From contig NZ_JABWRD020000001.1 of the NCBI RefSeq assembly GCF_014268785.2, positions 1,253,001 through 1,317,000 on the forward strand: a DNA stretch of 64,000 nucleotides, given 5' to 3'. Positions 8,766 through 17,069 of the stretch are shown piece after piece. This DNA is from Pseudomonas shirazensis (lineage in GTDB: Bacteria; Pseudomonadota; Gammaproteobacteria; Pseudomonadales; Pseudomonadaceae). Position numbers and translations under genes: made by a program. The notes under the pieces were generated by a model, which saw nothing but the letters and a program-made list of their open reading frames with translations, was not told where the DNA came from and ran no database searches. Each line of letters begins with the position of its first letter. The stretch's first letter is position 1.

Positions 8766-9032
8766 TCAGGCGATCCGCTTGGTCACGATCGGCTGCTGAG
8801 CCTGCCGTTGTTGAGCGCGAAGTTCTGCTACCAAGCCAACCAGATCGCGGCAGCTGTTAATACTGTCGATCGGCACCTCGGTCAATGTCACGCAGTCCTT
8901 AAGGCTTGGGCCCTCGCCCAGGCGGATGGTCAGGCTGGCCCCGTCAGGGCAACTGACCTCGCACCGATCAGGCAGGCAGGCCTGTTCGATGATTTGCCGC
9001 ATTTCCAGCATTGAAACACCTATCAACGACAT
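8766..9032 (-). CDS. DUF1652 family protein
   Basis: The 88-aa protein contains MLEMRQIIEQACLP followed by CEVSCPDGASLTIRL, which I recognise as the DUF1652 domain, a small Pseudomonas family of unknown function. The start at 9032 is chosen because an AGAGGG stands about nine bases upstream; the internal ATG at 9011 has no comparable site. Confidence 0.8.
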   Translation of the reverse strand: MSLIGVSMLEMRQIIEQACLPDRCEVSCPDGASLTIRLGEGPSLKDCVTLTEVPIDSINSCRDLVGLVAELRAQQRQAQQPIVTKRIA

Positions 9033-9248
9033 GGTACGACCCTCTTCGTGGGATGGCCTGTTGTCTTTGAGTACGCCGTCTAGGGCGAGGCGTCAGCCGA
9101 TGTTGCTCGCGTTCAAGCGACGGTCCATTCGCCAGAACATCCAATACGCAGCAATCCACTAGCACCTTAGTGGAAGATCATCGGGCGGCGGCGACCGTTC
9201 GTTCTGCCAGTGGCATGGCGCGACGGGCGGTCAGGCCATGACTGGCGA

Positions 9249-10133
9249 TCAGTGCGCAGGGCCGTGTCCGCCACCCATTTTCCCAAAGCGGCCAGCCTGA
9301 TAGTCGTCGAATGCTTCGGCAATCTGCGCCTGACTGTTCATCACGAAAGGCCCATAACCGATGATCGGTTCGTCAATAGGCTCACCGCTGAGCAGCAGCA
9401 ATACCGCCCCTTCCTGCGTCTCAATATGAACCCCGGTGCCGGCGCGGTCGAGCAGTACCAGGCTGGCCGGACCCGCTTCGCGCTCGCCATTGACCCTGAC
9501 ACTACCGCGCAGTACGACGATGGCAGCGTTACGCCCTGCGGCGACCGGCAATTGCAATGCAGCGCCGGCATTGAGGTGCAGATCCCAGACGTCCATCTCG
9601 GTAAATGTGCGCGCCGGCCCGGCGGCGCCCTCGAACTCGCCAGCGATCACCCGCAGGCTGCCGGCCTGGTCGGCCAGCGGCACAACCGGGATATTCGCTG
9701 CCAGCAGTGTCTGGTAACCCGCCGGGGCACGCTTGTCCCGCGCCGGCAGATTGACCCACAGCTGCACCATCTCCAGTGCTCCGCCGCTGCGGGCAAACGC
9801 TGGCGAATGGAATTCTTCATGGATGATGCCATCGGCAGCGGTCATCCACTGCACATCCCCCGGCCCGATCAAACCGCCGGCGCCCGTGGAGTCGCGATGC
9901 TCGACTTCGCCCTGGTAGACGATGGTCACAGTCTCAAAGCCGCGGTGCGGGTGTTCGCCAACGCCGCGCCGAGCGGTAGTGGGCGCAAACTCGTGCGGGC
10001 CGGCGTAATCCAGCAGCAGAAACGGACTGATATGCCGAGCCAGTTGGTCATAGGTAAACAGGCTGCGCACCGGAAAACCATCGCCCACCCAGTGCCCGGC
10101 AGGGGCTTGATGAACGCCCAGAATGTCTTTCAT
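9249..10133 (-). CDS. Pirin family protein (cupin)
   Basis: The 294-aa protein has the pirin N-terminal metal-binding set: the HPHRGFETVTIV motif, a third histidine in GEVEHRDS and the glutamate after GIIHEE. A C-terminal pirin domain follows. Family members bind Fe(II); some act as quercetin 2,3-dioxygenases and others as redox-sensing co-regulators. AAGGAG precedes the ATG. It lies downstream of, and on the same strand as, the LysR gene at 10242-11123, which could control it. Confidence 0.9.
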   Translation of the reverse strand: MKDILGVHQAPAGHWVGDGFPVRSLFTYDQLARHISPFLLLDYAGPHEFAPTTARRGVGEHPHRGFETVTIVYQGEVEHRDSTGAGGLIGPGDVQWMTAADGIIHEEFHSPAFARSGGALEMVQLWVNLPARDKRAPAGYQTLLAANIPVVPLADQAGSLRVIAGEFEGAAGPARTFTEMDVWDLHLNAGAALQLPVAAGRNAAIVVLRGSVRVNGEREAGPASLVLLDRAGTGVHIETQEGAVLLLLSGEPIDEPIIGYGPFVMNSQAQIAEAFDDYQAGRFGKMGGGHGPAH

Positions 10134-10241
10134 GAGAGGTCTCCTTTTTGACTGGGTACAAGCTTACCTGCGGTGATAATCGTGCAATAGACGGTGTAAA
10201 CAGCACTGATTGTCTCGCTGACAGGACAATCTGCGTGCCTG

Positions 10242-11123
10242 TCAGATGGCATGAACCATCAGAAGCTCTGTCAGCACCTGCGCCAACGAGCGCACCATCT
10301 GCTCGGCAGTTGGCCTGTGCACTATGACAATCTCGTAGCTGTCGACCTCCGGCAAGCCGTGCTCAGTGCCCAGTACGCGGTGTTCAGCCGTCGCAGCACG
10401 CGGCGGCAGCAGGCTCACCCCCATACCATCAGCAACCGCCGCCTGAATCCCGCTCAGGCTGGAGCTGGTGAAGCTGATGCGCCAGCGCCGGCCCATGCCC
10501 TCGATAGCGTTGATCATGTCATCGCGGTACAGCCCACGCGGGGGGAAGGTCACCAGAGGAATTGGATCGAGCTCGAATGCCGGCAGCCGTGCACTGTCGA
10601 TCCACTGCAGGCGCTCGGGCCAACAGGCCACCCCTTCGCGGCTGTTGCGCCGTTGTTTGAGCAGCACCAGGTCCAGCTCACCATTGTCGTAGGCTTGGCT
10701 GAGGTCGCGACACAGCCCGCTGGTCACCTCGAGCTTGACCTGCGGATGGCGCCGGCTGAAGTCAGACAGCGCATTGGTCGTGCGCCCGCCGACGAAATCC
10801 TCCGGCACCCCAAGCCGCACCGTAGTGCCGACCATCGCGCCGGCCAGGGCTTCGAGCATCTGATCGTTGAGCGCGAGCATGTGCCTGGCATAGCCAAGCA
10901 AGGTCTGTCCGGCATCGGTAGGCAACACATCACGATTGCCCCGCACCAGCAGGCGATGGCCGACCATTTCTTCCAGCCGCCTGACTTTTTGACTGATGGT
11001 CGATTGAGTCGAGTGCAAGCGCGCCGCGGCAGTGGTGAAGCTGCCGCAATCGGCCACCACAACGATCGCGCGCAACAAGTCGAGATCGAACAACGCCCTA
11101 TTCGATTTAACGCTGATAGACAT
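10242..11123 (-). CDS. LysR family transcriptional regulator
   Basis: The N-terminal winged helix-turn-helix (FDLDLLRAIVVVADCGSFTTAAARLHSTQSTISQKVRRLE) is followed by a substrate-binding domain from about residue 95. The start at 11123 (MSISVKS) gives 293 aa, the normal LysR length; the in-frame extension to 11195 adds an unrelated leader. The target is unknown; candidates are pirin downstream or the divergent liuR. Confidence 0.87.
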   Translation of the reverse strand: MSISVKSNRALFDLDLLRAIVVVADCGSFTTAAARLHSTQSTISQKVRRLEEMVGHRLLVRGNRDVLPTDAGQTLLGYARHMLALNDQMLEALAGAMVGTTVRLGVPEDFVGGRTTNALSDFSRRHPQVKLEVTSGLCRDLSQAYDNGELDLVLLKQRRNSREGVACWPERLQWIDSARLPAFELDPIPLVTFPPRGLYRDDMINAIEGMGRRWRISFTSSSLSGIQAAVADGMGVSLLPPRAATAEHRVLGTEHGLPEVDSYEIVIVHRPTAEQMVRSLAQVLTELLMVHAI

Positions 11124-11220
11124 CGCAGAATTCAATTTATAAATGATCAGCCTCGTTTGTAGCATGCCTGCTAGCACTGAACCACCTGTGCGCATGGCAA
11201 GTACTGATTAAGCCGGGACG

Positions 11221-11240
11221 CCTTGACGTAAACGTCAAGG
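11221..11240. promoter_or_regulatory. Probable LiuR (MerR-type) operator
   Basis: A perfect 9-2-9 palindrome, CCTTGACGT-aa-ACGTCAAGG, lies 40 bases before liuR. It overlaps a -35 (TTGACG, 11223-11228) with TAGCTT 18 bases further as candidate -10. The ACGTaaACGT core resembles sites known for LiuR. Autoregulation of liuR-hmgL is the likely role. Confidence 0.7.
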
Positions 11241-11279
11241 CCCCAGTAGCTTAGCGGGATAAATCTTCCGAGCCCAAGC

Positions 11280-11681
11280 ATGAGCACCCAGACCTACAGC
11301 ATCTCCGACCTGTCCCGTGAGTTGGACATCACTACCCGGGCCATCCGCTTCTATGAAGAGCAAGGCCTGATCAGCCCTGAGCGGCGCGGGCTGGAGCGCA
11401 TCTATAGTGCCCGCGACAAGGTCACGCTCAAGCTGATTCTGCGCGGCAAGCGCATCGGTTTTTCCCTGGCTGAGTGCCGCGAGCTGATCGAGCTGTACGA
11501 CCCGCGCGGTGGCAACTTCAAACAGCTCAACAGCATGCTGGTGAAAATTGCCGAACGCCGCGCGCAGCTGGAGCAGCAAATGCTTGATATCGAGCAGATG
11601 CACCTTGAACTGGATACCGCTCAGGAGCGCTGCGAGCAAGCGCTTGCCGCCACGCCCAAACCCTCCGACAGCACGTGCTGA
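11280..11681 (+). CDS. liuR: MerR family regulator of leucine/isovalerate catabolism, LiuR-like
   Basis: The 133-aa protein starts with a MerR helix-turn-helix (YSISDLSRELDITTRAIRFYEEQGL) and ends in a dimerisation coiled coil (about 80-125). It lacks metal-binding cysteines in the sensor region. The wording DITTRAIRFYEEQGLISPERRG and the neighbouring HMG-CoA lyase gene point to LiuR, which responds to branched-chain catabolic CoA esters. The palindrome at 11221-11240 is the expected operator. The other liu genes are not in the window. Confidence 0.82.
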   Translation: MSTQTYSISDLSRELDITTRAIRFYEEQGLISPERRGLERIYSARDKVTLKLILRGKRIGFSLAECRELIELYDPRGGNFKQLNSMLVKIAERRAQLEQQMLDIEQMHLELDTAQERCEQALAATPKPSDSTC

Positions 11682-11701
11682 CTCGCCACAGGAACCCTGC
11701 C

Positions 11702-12601
11702 ATGTCATTGCCAACACACGTTCGCCTGGTTGAAGTCGGCCCACGCGACGGGCTGCAGAACGAAGCCCAGCCGATCAGCATCGCCGACAAGGTGCGCCTG
11801 GTCGATGGCCTGAGCGAGGCCGGTTTGTCCTACATCGAGGTGGGCAGTTTCGTCTCGCCCAAGTGGGTCCCGCAGATGGCCGGCTCGGCCGAGGTCTTCA
11901 GCGCGATCAAGTATCGTCCTGGTGTCACCTACGCAGCGTTGGCGCCGAACCTGCGTGGTTTTCAAGACGCGGTTGCTGCGGGTGTCAAAGAGGTAGCGGT
12001 ATTCGCCGCTGCTACCGAGGCGTTCTCACAGCGCAATATCAACTGTTCGATCAGTGACAGCCTGCAGCGCTTCGAACCCATCATGGAGGCAGCGCGCAGC
12101 CATGGCGTACGGGTGCGCGGGTACGTGTCGTGTGTGCTTGGCTGTCCTTATGAAGGCCGAGTCAGCGCCGAGCAGGTTGCTCCGGTAGCCAAGGCGCTGT
12201 ATGACATGGGTTGCTATGAGGTATCGCTGGGCGACACCCTCGGTACCGGCACTGCCGGTGACACACGCAGATTGTTTGAAGTGGTCTCAGCGCAGGTGCC
12301 GCGTGCACAACTGGCCGGGCACTTCCACGACACCTATGGCCAGGCCCTGACCAACGTCTACGCAAGCCTGCTGGAAGGTATCCAGGTGTTTGACAGCTCG
12401 GTCGCCGGGCTTGGCGGCTGCCCTTATGCCAAGGGCGCTACCGGCAACATCGCCACTGAAGATGTGCTTTACCTGCTGCAGGGGTTGGGAATCGAGACCG
12501 GCATAGACCTCGACCGGCTGATCGCCGTCGGCCAGCGCATCAGCCAGGTGCTGGGGCGACCGACAGGCTCGCGTGTCGCGCGGGCCCGTAGCGCACAATG
12601 A
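11702..12601 (+). CDS. mvaB: Hydroxymethylglutaryl-CoA lyase
   Basis: This 299-aa TIM-barrel enzyme cleaves HMG-CoA to acetoacetate and acetyl-CoA, the last step of leucine degradation. It has VEVGPRDGLQNE at the N-terminus and the active-site cysteine signature SVAGLGGCPYAKGATGN near residue 235. AGGAA precedes the ATG at 11702, which follows the liuR stop by 20 bases, so the two are probably co-transcribed. The gene is also called liuE or hmgL. Confidence 0.93.
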   Translation: MSLPTHVRLVEVGPRDGLQNEAQPISIADKVRLVDGLSEAGLSYIEVGSFVSPKWVPQMAGSAEVFSAIKYRPGVTYAALAPNLRGFQDAVAAGVKEVAVFAAATEAFSQRNINCSISDSLQRFEPIMEAARSHGVRVRGYVSCVLGCPYEGRVSAEQVAPVAKALYDMGCYEVSLGDTLGTGTAGDTRRLFEVVSAQVPRAQLAGHFHDTYGQALTNVYASLLEGIQVFDSSVAGLGGCPYAKGATGNIATEDVLYLLQGLGIETGIDLDRLIAVGQRISQVLGRPTGSRVARARSAQ

Positions 12602-12633
12602 GTCACACTAATGTCATCAATGTGTGGGCCTGG

Positions 12634-12674
12634 TGTTACCGCCCCCACGTTCCGCAGCGGAAATTCGGGTAACA
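12634..12674 (+). promoter_or_regulatory. Candidate CbrB upstream activator site for crcY
   Basis: TGTTACC at 12634-12640 and GGTAACA at 12668-12674 form a spaced inverted repeat about 85-125 bases upstream of the sigma-54 promoter. TGTTAC/GTAACA half-sites are known for CbrB, the activator of crcZ and crcY. The longer spacing makes this tentative. Confidence 0.5.
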
Positions 12675-12757
12675 GGGAAACAATTCGACAGAATTTCTCG
12701 CAGTGAAAAGACGCAGGAAATAGCCAAGCCGTTGATTTTCAAGGGTTTTGAAAAGTT

Positions 12758-12771
12758 GGCACGCCACCTGC
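12758..12771 (+). promoter_or_regulatory. Sigma-54 promoter of crcY
   Basis: TTGGCACG and CTGCT present GG at 12758-12759 and GC at 12770-12771 with exactly ten bases between, the -24/-12 arrangement. Transcription should begin about 11-12 bases further, near 12782, just before the first CA motif. Confidence 0.8.
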
Positions 12772-12781
12772 TATATCTCTG

Positions 12782-13140
12782 ACATAACAAGAACAAAAAC
12801 GTGACACCCAATAAAAACAACAGGTAACGGCTCTGACATAACAAGAACAACACGGCAGAGGCGTAGCAAGCAGATTTTTTTGGAGTAGAACTGATTTCCT
12901 GGGGGTTAACCCCGCGGCCTGACACAGAACAACAAAACTACCTCCAGGTAGCCACAGTCACGGTCGGATCAACATGATGAAAGCAGGTCAGCGCTCAAAA
13001 AAATACGTTTGCTCTTGACCCCGCATGGGGGTTGCTCGCAGCACCGAGGCAGGCTTACAAAAACAACAAAAGGCCAGTCTTCAATAATAACAACAGAGCA
13101 GGCAGCAACGATTTGAGGGGAGCTTCGGCTCCCCTCAGTG
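12782..13140 (+). ncRNA. crcY: CrcY small RNA (Hfq/Crc antagonist)
   Basis: This 540-base gap has no convincing reading frame but is full of A-rich CA motifs of the AAnAAnAA type bound by Hfq with Crc: 12786-12800, 12810-12822, 12840-12853, 12926-12938, 13057-13072 and 13083-13096. Two sit in a repeated context (CTGACATAACAAGAACAA). Transcription from the sigma-54 promoter to the UUCG hairpin gives about 360 nt, the size known for CrcY/CrcZ. As recalled from P. putida, CrcY lies between the HMG-CoA lyase gene and the next gene, as here. It sequesters Hfq-Crc and so relieves catabolite repression. Exact ends are inferred. Confidence 0.82.
13114..13137 (+). terminator. UUCG-capped hairpin ending crcY, shared with mgtC
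   Basis: TGAGGGGAGC and GCTCCCCTCA form a perfect 10-bp stem with a TTCG tetraloop. It lies after the last CA motif and seven bases beyond the convergent mgtC stop, so it could serve both transcripts. Neither side has a clear T-run. Confidence 0.65.
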
Positions 13141-13143
13141 CTA

Positions 13144-13665
13144 TCAGCCCTCTTCTTCCCGCTGCTTCTGATCATTGCCTCCTTCGACCTTGTCTACCAG
13201 CTTGGGCATGGTGCTCAGCACCAGCAGCGCCAGGATAGTACTGATCAGCGCAGTCGCCTCCCGCCCCATCCCGGCAGCCGTACCAATGGCTGCGGTCATC
13301 CATAAGCCCGCCGCAGTAGTCAGCCCCTTGACGTGGCTGGGATCCCTGCCATTGCCTTTGAGAATGGTACCCGCACCCAAAAAGCCGATACCTGCAACGA
13401 TGCCCTGGATTACCCGGCTCAGCGCCTGAGCATCTGCGCCGGCCATACTCGGCGCCAGCACGAACAGTGCTGCACCCAGGGAGACCAGCATGTGCGTACG
13501 CACGCCAGCAGACTTGCCGCGATGTTCACGCTCAAAGCCCAGCACGGCGCCCAACAGCGCGGCCATCAGCAAACGCACCAGAATGCGTGTGACCTCCTCG
13601 ACATTGGTCACATCGGCAAACTCGGCCTGGATAGTCTCCAAAATCGTCTCCCAGCCGCTTTCCAT
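13144..13665 (-). CDS. MgtC/SapB family inner-membrane protein
   Basis: The 173-aa protein has the MgtC transmembrane core: ILVRLLMAALLGAVLGFEREHRGKSAGVRTHMLVSLGAALF, then GIVAGIGFLGAGTI and GLTTAAGLWMTAAIGTAAG. It lacks the C-terminal ACT-like domain of virulence MgtC, as in short SapB-type members. The role is uncertain (magnesium or acid adaptation, modulation of the F-type ATPase). The ATG at 13665 has GAGGAGGG six bases upstream, better than the GTG at 13671. Confidence 0.88.
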   Translation of the reverse strand: MESGWETILETIQAEFADVTNVEEVTRILVRLLMAALLGAVLGFEREHRGKSAGVRTHMLVSLGAALFVLAPSMAGADAQALSRVIQGIVAGIGFLGAGTILKGNGRDPSHVKGLTTAAGLWMTAAIGTAAGMGREATALISTILALLVLSTMPKLVDKVEGGNDQKQREEEG

Positions 13666-13793
13666 CAACACCCTCCTCTGCCCGTGTTGACGGTTGACCC
13701 CTCAGCCTATGCCGAAGTGCCGTTTCGATCAGCCAATGCAGCAACCAGGGCAACCGTGCGGTCACTAATAGCAACCACCCAGAGGACGCTGAC

Positions 13794-14033
13794 ATGCCTA
13801 TAGAAGTTGACCAGAACAGTCGCCACTGCACGCTCATCGGCGACAAGCTGCGGATCGAGGGCACTGGCCCGGAAGTCGAGATCGTCACTGACGAGCAGTT
13901 GCGCATGTCCGTCGCTGTGCTTGCGGGGGAGCGCATACCGATCACCGAAGCGGAGGCTGACGCGCTCACTGTTATCGGTGCGGTAGATAGCCGCAGGCAT
14001 CTGAAGGCAAGTGAGCCTGGCTCGGTAATCTAA
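13794..14033 (+). CDS. DUF3203 family protein
   Basis: The 79-aa acidic protein (PIEVDQNSRHCTLIGDKL, LAGERIPITEAEADALT) matches the Pseudomonas DUF3203 family, function unknown. AGAGGA seven bases before the ATG supports the start. No membrane or signal sequence. Confidence 0.78.
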   Translation: MPIEVDQNSRHCTLIGDKLRIEGTGPEVEIVTDEQLRMSVAVLAGERIPITEAEADALTVIGAVDSRRHLKASEPGSVI

Positions 14034-14153
14034 GGGTTTGGCGCGGCCCACGAGATAACTGATACGGTTTTTATCGCTTTAGCTGAGTCTGTGCTGCAAA
14101 CAGTCACCGGCCCATAGTGCCCGGGTCTGTTGAAGCCTGATGAGCCACGCGAC

Positions 14154-15563
14154 ATGAGCGATAAAATTCCGTACCACGTGATTGAGGTAACACCCCCAGC
14201 AGCCCAAAGAGGCAGCGGTTACAGCGGCGGCGCCGTTCATACGCGTAGCTTCAGCGGCATCTACCGCAATCTTCGGATCAGTTTTGCCGGTGCCTTGTTT
14301 GCCTTGTTCTTTGGTACGGCCTGGCTGGACTGGGGTGGCCGCCAGGCAGTGCTGTGGGATCTTGCCGACAGCAAGTTCCATGTATTCGGTACCACCTTCT
14401 GGCCGCAGGACTTCATCCTGCTGTCGGCGCTGCTGATCATCAGCGCCTTTGGCCTGTTTGCCATCACCGTGTTCGCTGGCCGGGTCTGGTGCGGCTATAG
14501 CTGTCCGCAAAGTACCTGGACCTGGTTGTACATGTGGTGCGAAAAAATCACCGAAGGCGATCGCAATCAGCGCATCAAGCTGGCAGCGGCGCCATGGAGC
14601 GTGAACAAGGTTGCCCGGCGGAGCTTGAAACACGCGCTGTGGCTGGCGATTGCCGTACTTACCGGGCTTACTTTTGTCGGCTACTTCACCCCTATCCGCC
14701 CCCTGGCGCAGGAGCTGCTGAGTTTGCAGCTGACGGGTGTTGCCCTGTTCTGGGTGCTGTTTTTCACCGGTGCCACGTACCTCAATGCCGGTTTTCTGCG
14801 CGAAGCCGTGTGCATGCACATGTGCCCCTACGCGCGCTTTCAGGGTGTGATGTTCGACAAGGATACCCTGGCCGTCGCCTATGATCCGCGTCGCGGCGAA
14901 GCGCGAGGCCCACGCAAGAAAGGCAGCTACCCGCGCGCGCAGCAGCTGGGCGACTGCATCGACTGCACATTGTGCGTGCAGGTCTGCCCGACCGGTATCG
15001 ATATCCGCCAAGGCCTGCAGATGGCCTGCATCGGCTGCGCCGCTTGCATCGATGCCTGCGACGGGGTGATGGACAAGATGGGCTACCCGCGTGGGCTGAT
15101 CGGCTACAAGTCCGAGCACACCTTGCAAGGCGGCTCCACCCACTGGCTGCGCCCACGCCTGCTCGGCTATGTAACCGCGCTGGTGTTCATGATCGGCGCC
15201 CTGGTGCTCGCCCTGCAGGAGCGGTCGATGGTGTCGCTGGATGTGATCAAGGACCGCGGCTTGTTCCGCGAAAACGCCTTGGGCCAGATCGAGAATATCT
15301 ACTTGCTCAAAGTCATCAACAAGACCCAGCAGCCACAGCGCTACCAGCTGAGCCTGGTGGATGCGGACGGCTTCGAGCTGCACGGTAGCACCAAATTCAC
15401 CTTGCGCGCCGGCGAAATGGGCGAGCTGCCGGTATCGGTCGCGATGCTTGCAGAGCACCCGAGCACTAGCGCCCAGGACTTGACCTTCGAGATCCAGGAC
15501 AGCGACGAGCCAAGCATTCGCAGCAGCGCGCGCAGCCGCTTCGTCGCGCCGTTGAACCGCTGA
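14154..15563 (+). CDS. ccoG: Cytochrome c oxidase accessory protein CcoG (4Fe-4S, membrane)
   Basis: The 469-aa protein has N-terminal membrane helices, a CGYSCPQSTW motif, and two ferredoxin-type cysteine clusters (CIDCTLCVQVCP and CIGCAACIDACD) near residues 270-305. A C-terminal immunoglobulin-like CcoG domain follows. CcoG helps insert copper in cbb3 oxidase assembly. The start MSDKIPYHV is preferred to the upstream TTG at 14130. The gene stands apart from any ccoNOP genes, so it may be a second copy. Confidence 0.9.
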   Translation: MSDKIPYHVIEVTPPAAQRGSGYSGGAVHTRSFSGIYRNLRISFAGALFALFFGTAWLDWGGRQAVLWDLADSKFHVFGTTFWPQDFILLSALLIISAFGLFAITVFAGRVWCGYSCPQSTWTWLYMWCEKITEGDRNQRIKLAAAPWSVNKVARRSLKHALWLAIAVLTGLTFVGYFTPIRPLAQELLSLQLTGVALFWVLFFTGATYLNAGFLREAVCMHMCPYARFQGVMFDKDTLAVAYDPRRGEARGPRKKGSYPRAQQLGDCIDCTLCVQVCPTGIDIRQGLQMACIGCAACIDACDGVMDKMGYPRGLIGYKSEHTLQGGSTHWLRPRLLGYVTALVFMIGALVLALQERSMVSLDVIKDRGLFRENALGQIENIYLLKVINKTQQPQRYQLSLVDADGFELHGSTKFTLRAGEMGELPVSVAMLAEHPSTSAQDLTFEIQDSDEPSIRSSARSRFVAPLNR

Positions 15564-15602
15564 TCCCTTACACTGAGCCATCACCATGCCTGCCGACCGC
15601 CC

Positions 15603-17012
15603 ATGAAACGCTACGAACGCTTTGCCGATGACATTGCTGAACTGATCCGCTCCGGGGTACTCGGCCCTGGCCAGCGGGTGCCCTCTGTGCGCTACGCCAG
15701 CCAGACCCACGGGGTCAGCCCGTCGACAGTGTTTCAGGCCTACTACCTGCTCGAGCGGCGAGGTTTGATCCGTGCCAGACCGCGCTCGGGCTATTTCGTC
15801 AATGTGCATGCGCCGCAGCAGATGAGTGAGCCGCAGATCATGGCGCCAGTCAGCGAGTCAACCGAGGTTGACGTCAGCGGGCTGGTATTTTCCATCCTCG
15901 ACTCGATCAAAGACCCCAACACGGTCCCGTTTGGCTCGGCATTCCCCAGTCCTGCGTTGTTCCCACTGCAACGCCTGTCGCGCTCATTGGCCAGCGCCAG
16001 CCGCGCGATGGACCCGCGCATGGCGGTCACCGACCTGTCGCCAGGCAACCCGCAACTGCGCCGGCAAATCGCCCTGCGCTACATGGTCGCCGGGCTGATG
16101 TTGCCGATGGAAGAGCTGTTGATCACCAATGGCGCGCTTGAGGCATTGAACCTGTGCTTGCAGGCAGTCACCGAGCCAGGCGACCTGGTGGCCATCGAAG
16201 CGCCGGCGTTTTATGCGTGCCTGCAGGTACTGGAGCGGCTCAAGCTCAAGGCTGTGGAAATCCCCGTACACCCGCGGGAAGGCATGGACCTTGGAGTGCT
16301 TGCGCAGACCCTGGACAAGCACCCGGTCAAGGCGGTGTGGTGCATGACCAACTTCCAGAACCCGGTCGGTGCGAGCATGCCCGACCACAAGAAACAGGAG
16401 TTGGTCGAGCTGCTGCGGCGCCATCAAGTGCCGCTCATCGAAGACGACGTATATGCCGAGTTGTACTACTCGCAGCAAGCGCCCAAACCGGCCAAAGCCT
16501 TCGACACCGATGGCCTGGTAATGCACTGCGGCTCGTTCAGCAAAAGCCTGGCGCCCGGGTATCGCATTGGTTGGGTCGCGGCCGGGCGCTTTGCGCAGAA
16601 GGTAGAGAGGCTCAAATTGATGACCTCGCTGTGCGCATCCATGCCTGCGCAGGCGGCCATCGCCGATTACCTGCAGCACGGCGGCTATGACCGTCACCTG
16701 CGCAAGCTTCGTTATGCGCTGGAGGGTCAGCAGGCGAGCATGCTGGCAGCGATTGCGCGCTACTTCCCGGTACAGACGCGGGTCAGCCAGCCCTCTGGTG
16801 GGTATTTCCTGTGGCTTGAGCTGCCAGAGCAAATGGATGCGCTAAAGCTGTTTCACATGGCTGCCGCACAAGGCATCAGTATTGCCCCTGGGCCGATCTT
16901 TTCGCCGACGCGGCGCTTCGGCAACTGCATCCGCTTGAACTACGGCAGCCCATGGGATGCGAGCGCCGAGCAAGCCATGGAAACCTTGGGGCGAATTGTG
17001 CGCTCGTTCTAG
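15603..17012 (+). CDS. MocR-type GntR regulator with aminotransferase domain
   Basis: The 469-aa protein joins a GntR winged helix (residues 1-70) to a fold-type I aminotransferase domain (about 100-469). PLP motifs are present: NFQNPVG, IEDDVYAELYY and the lysine in SFSKSLAPGYRIGW. Such regulators sense PLP or amino compounds. It follows ccoG by 39 bases on the same strand; its target is not evident. Confidence 0.9.
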   Translation: MKRYERFADDIAELIRSGVLGPGQRVPSVRYASQTHGVSPSTVFQAYYLLERRGLIRARPRSGYFVNVHAPQQMSEPQIMAPVSESTEVDVSGLVFSILDSIKDPNTVPFGSAFPSPALFPLQRLSRSLASASRAMDPRMAVTDLSPGNPQLRRQIALRYMVAGLMLPMEELLITNGALEALNLCLQAVTEPGDLVAIEAPAFYACLQVLERLKLKAVEIPVHPREGMDLGVLAQTLDKHPVKAVWCMTNFQNPVGASMPDHKKQELVELLRRHQVPLIEDDVYAELYYSQQAPKPAKAFDTDGLVMHCGSFSKSLAPGYRIGWVAAGRFAQKVERLKLMTSLCASMPAQAAIADYLQHGGYDRHLRKLRYALEGQQASMLAAIARYFPVQTRVSQPSGGYFLWLELPEQMDALKLFHMAAAQGISIAPGPIFSPTRRFGNCIRLNYGSPWDASAEQAMETLGRIVRSF

Positions 17013-17069
17013 CGGTGACCGACCAGTCAAGCTACAGTTGCGCAGTCATACATAGCGCAGGATGCACAT

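Noticed and set aside
14079..15809. Minus-strand open frame of 576 codons
   Set aside because: It lies opposite ccoG and the MocR gene, both strongly supported; the translation has no recognisable motif.
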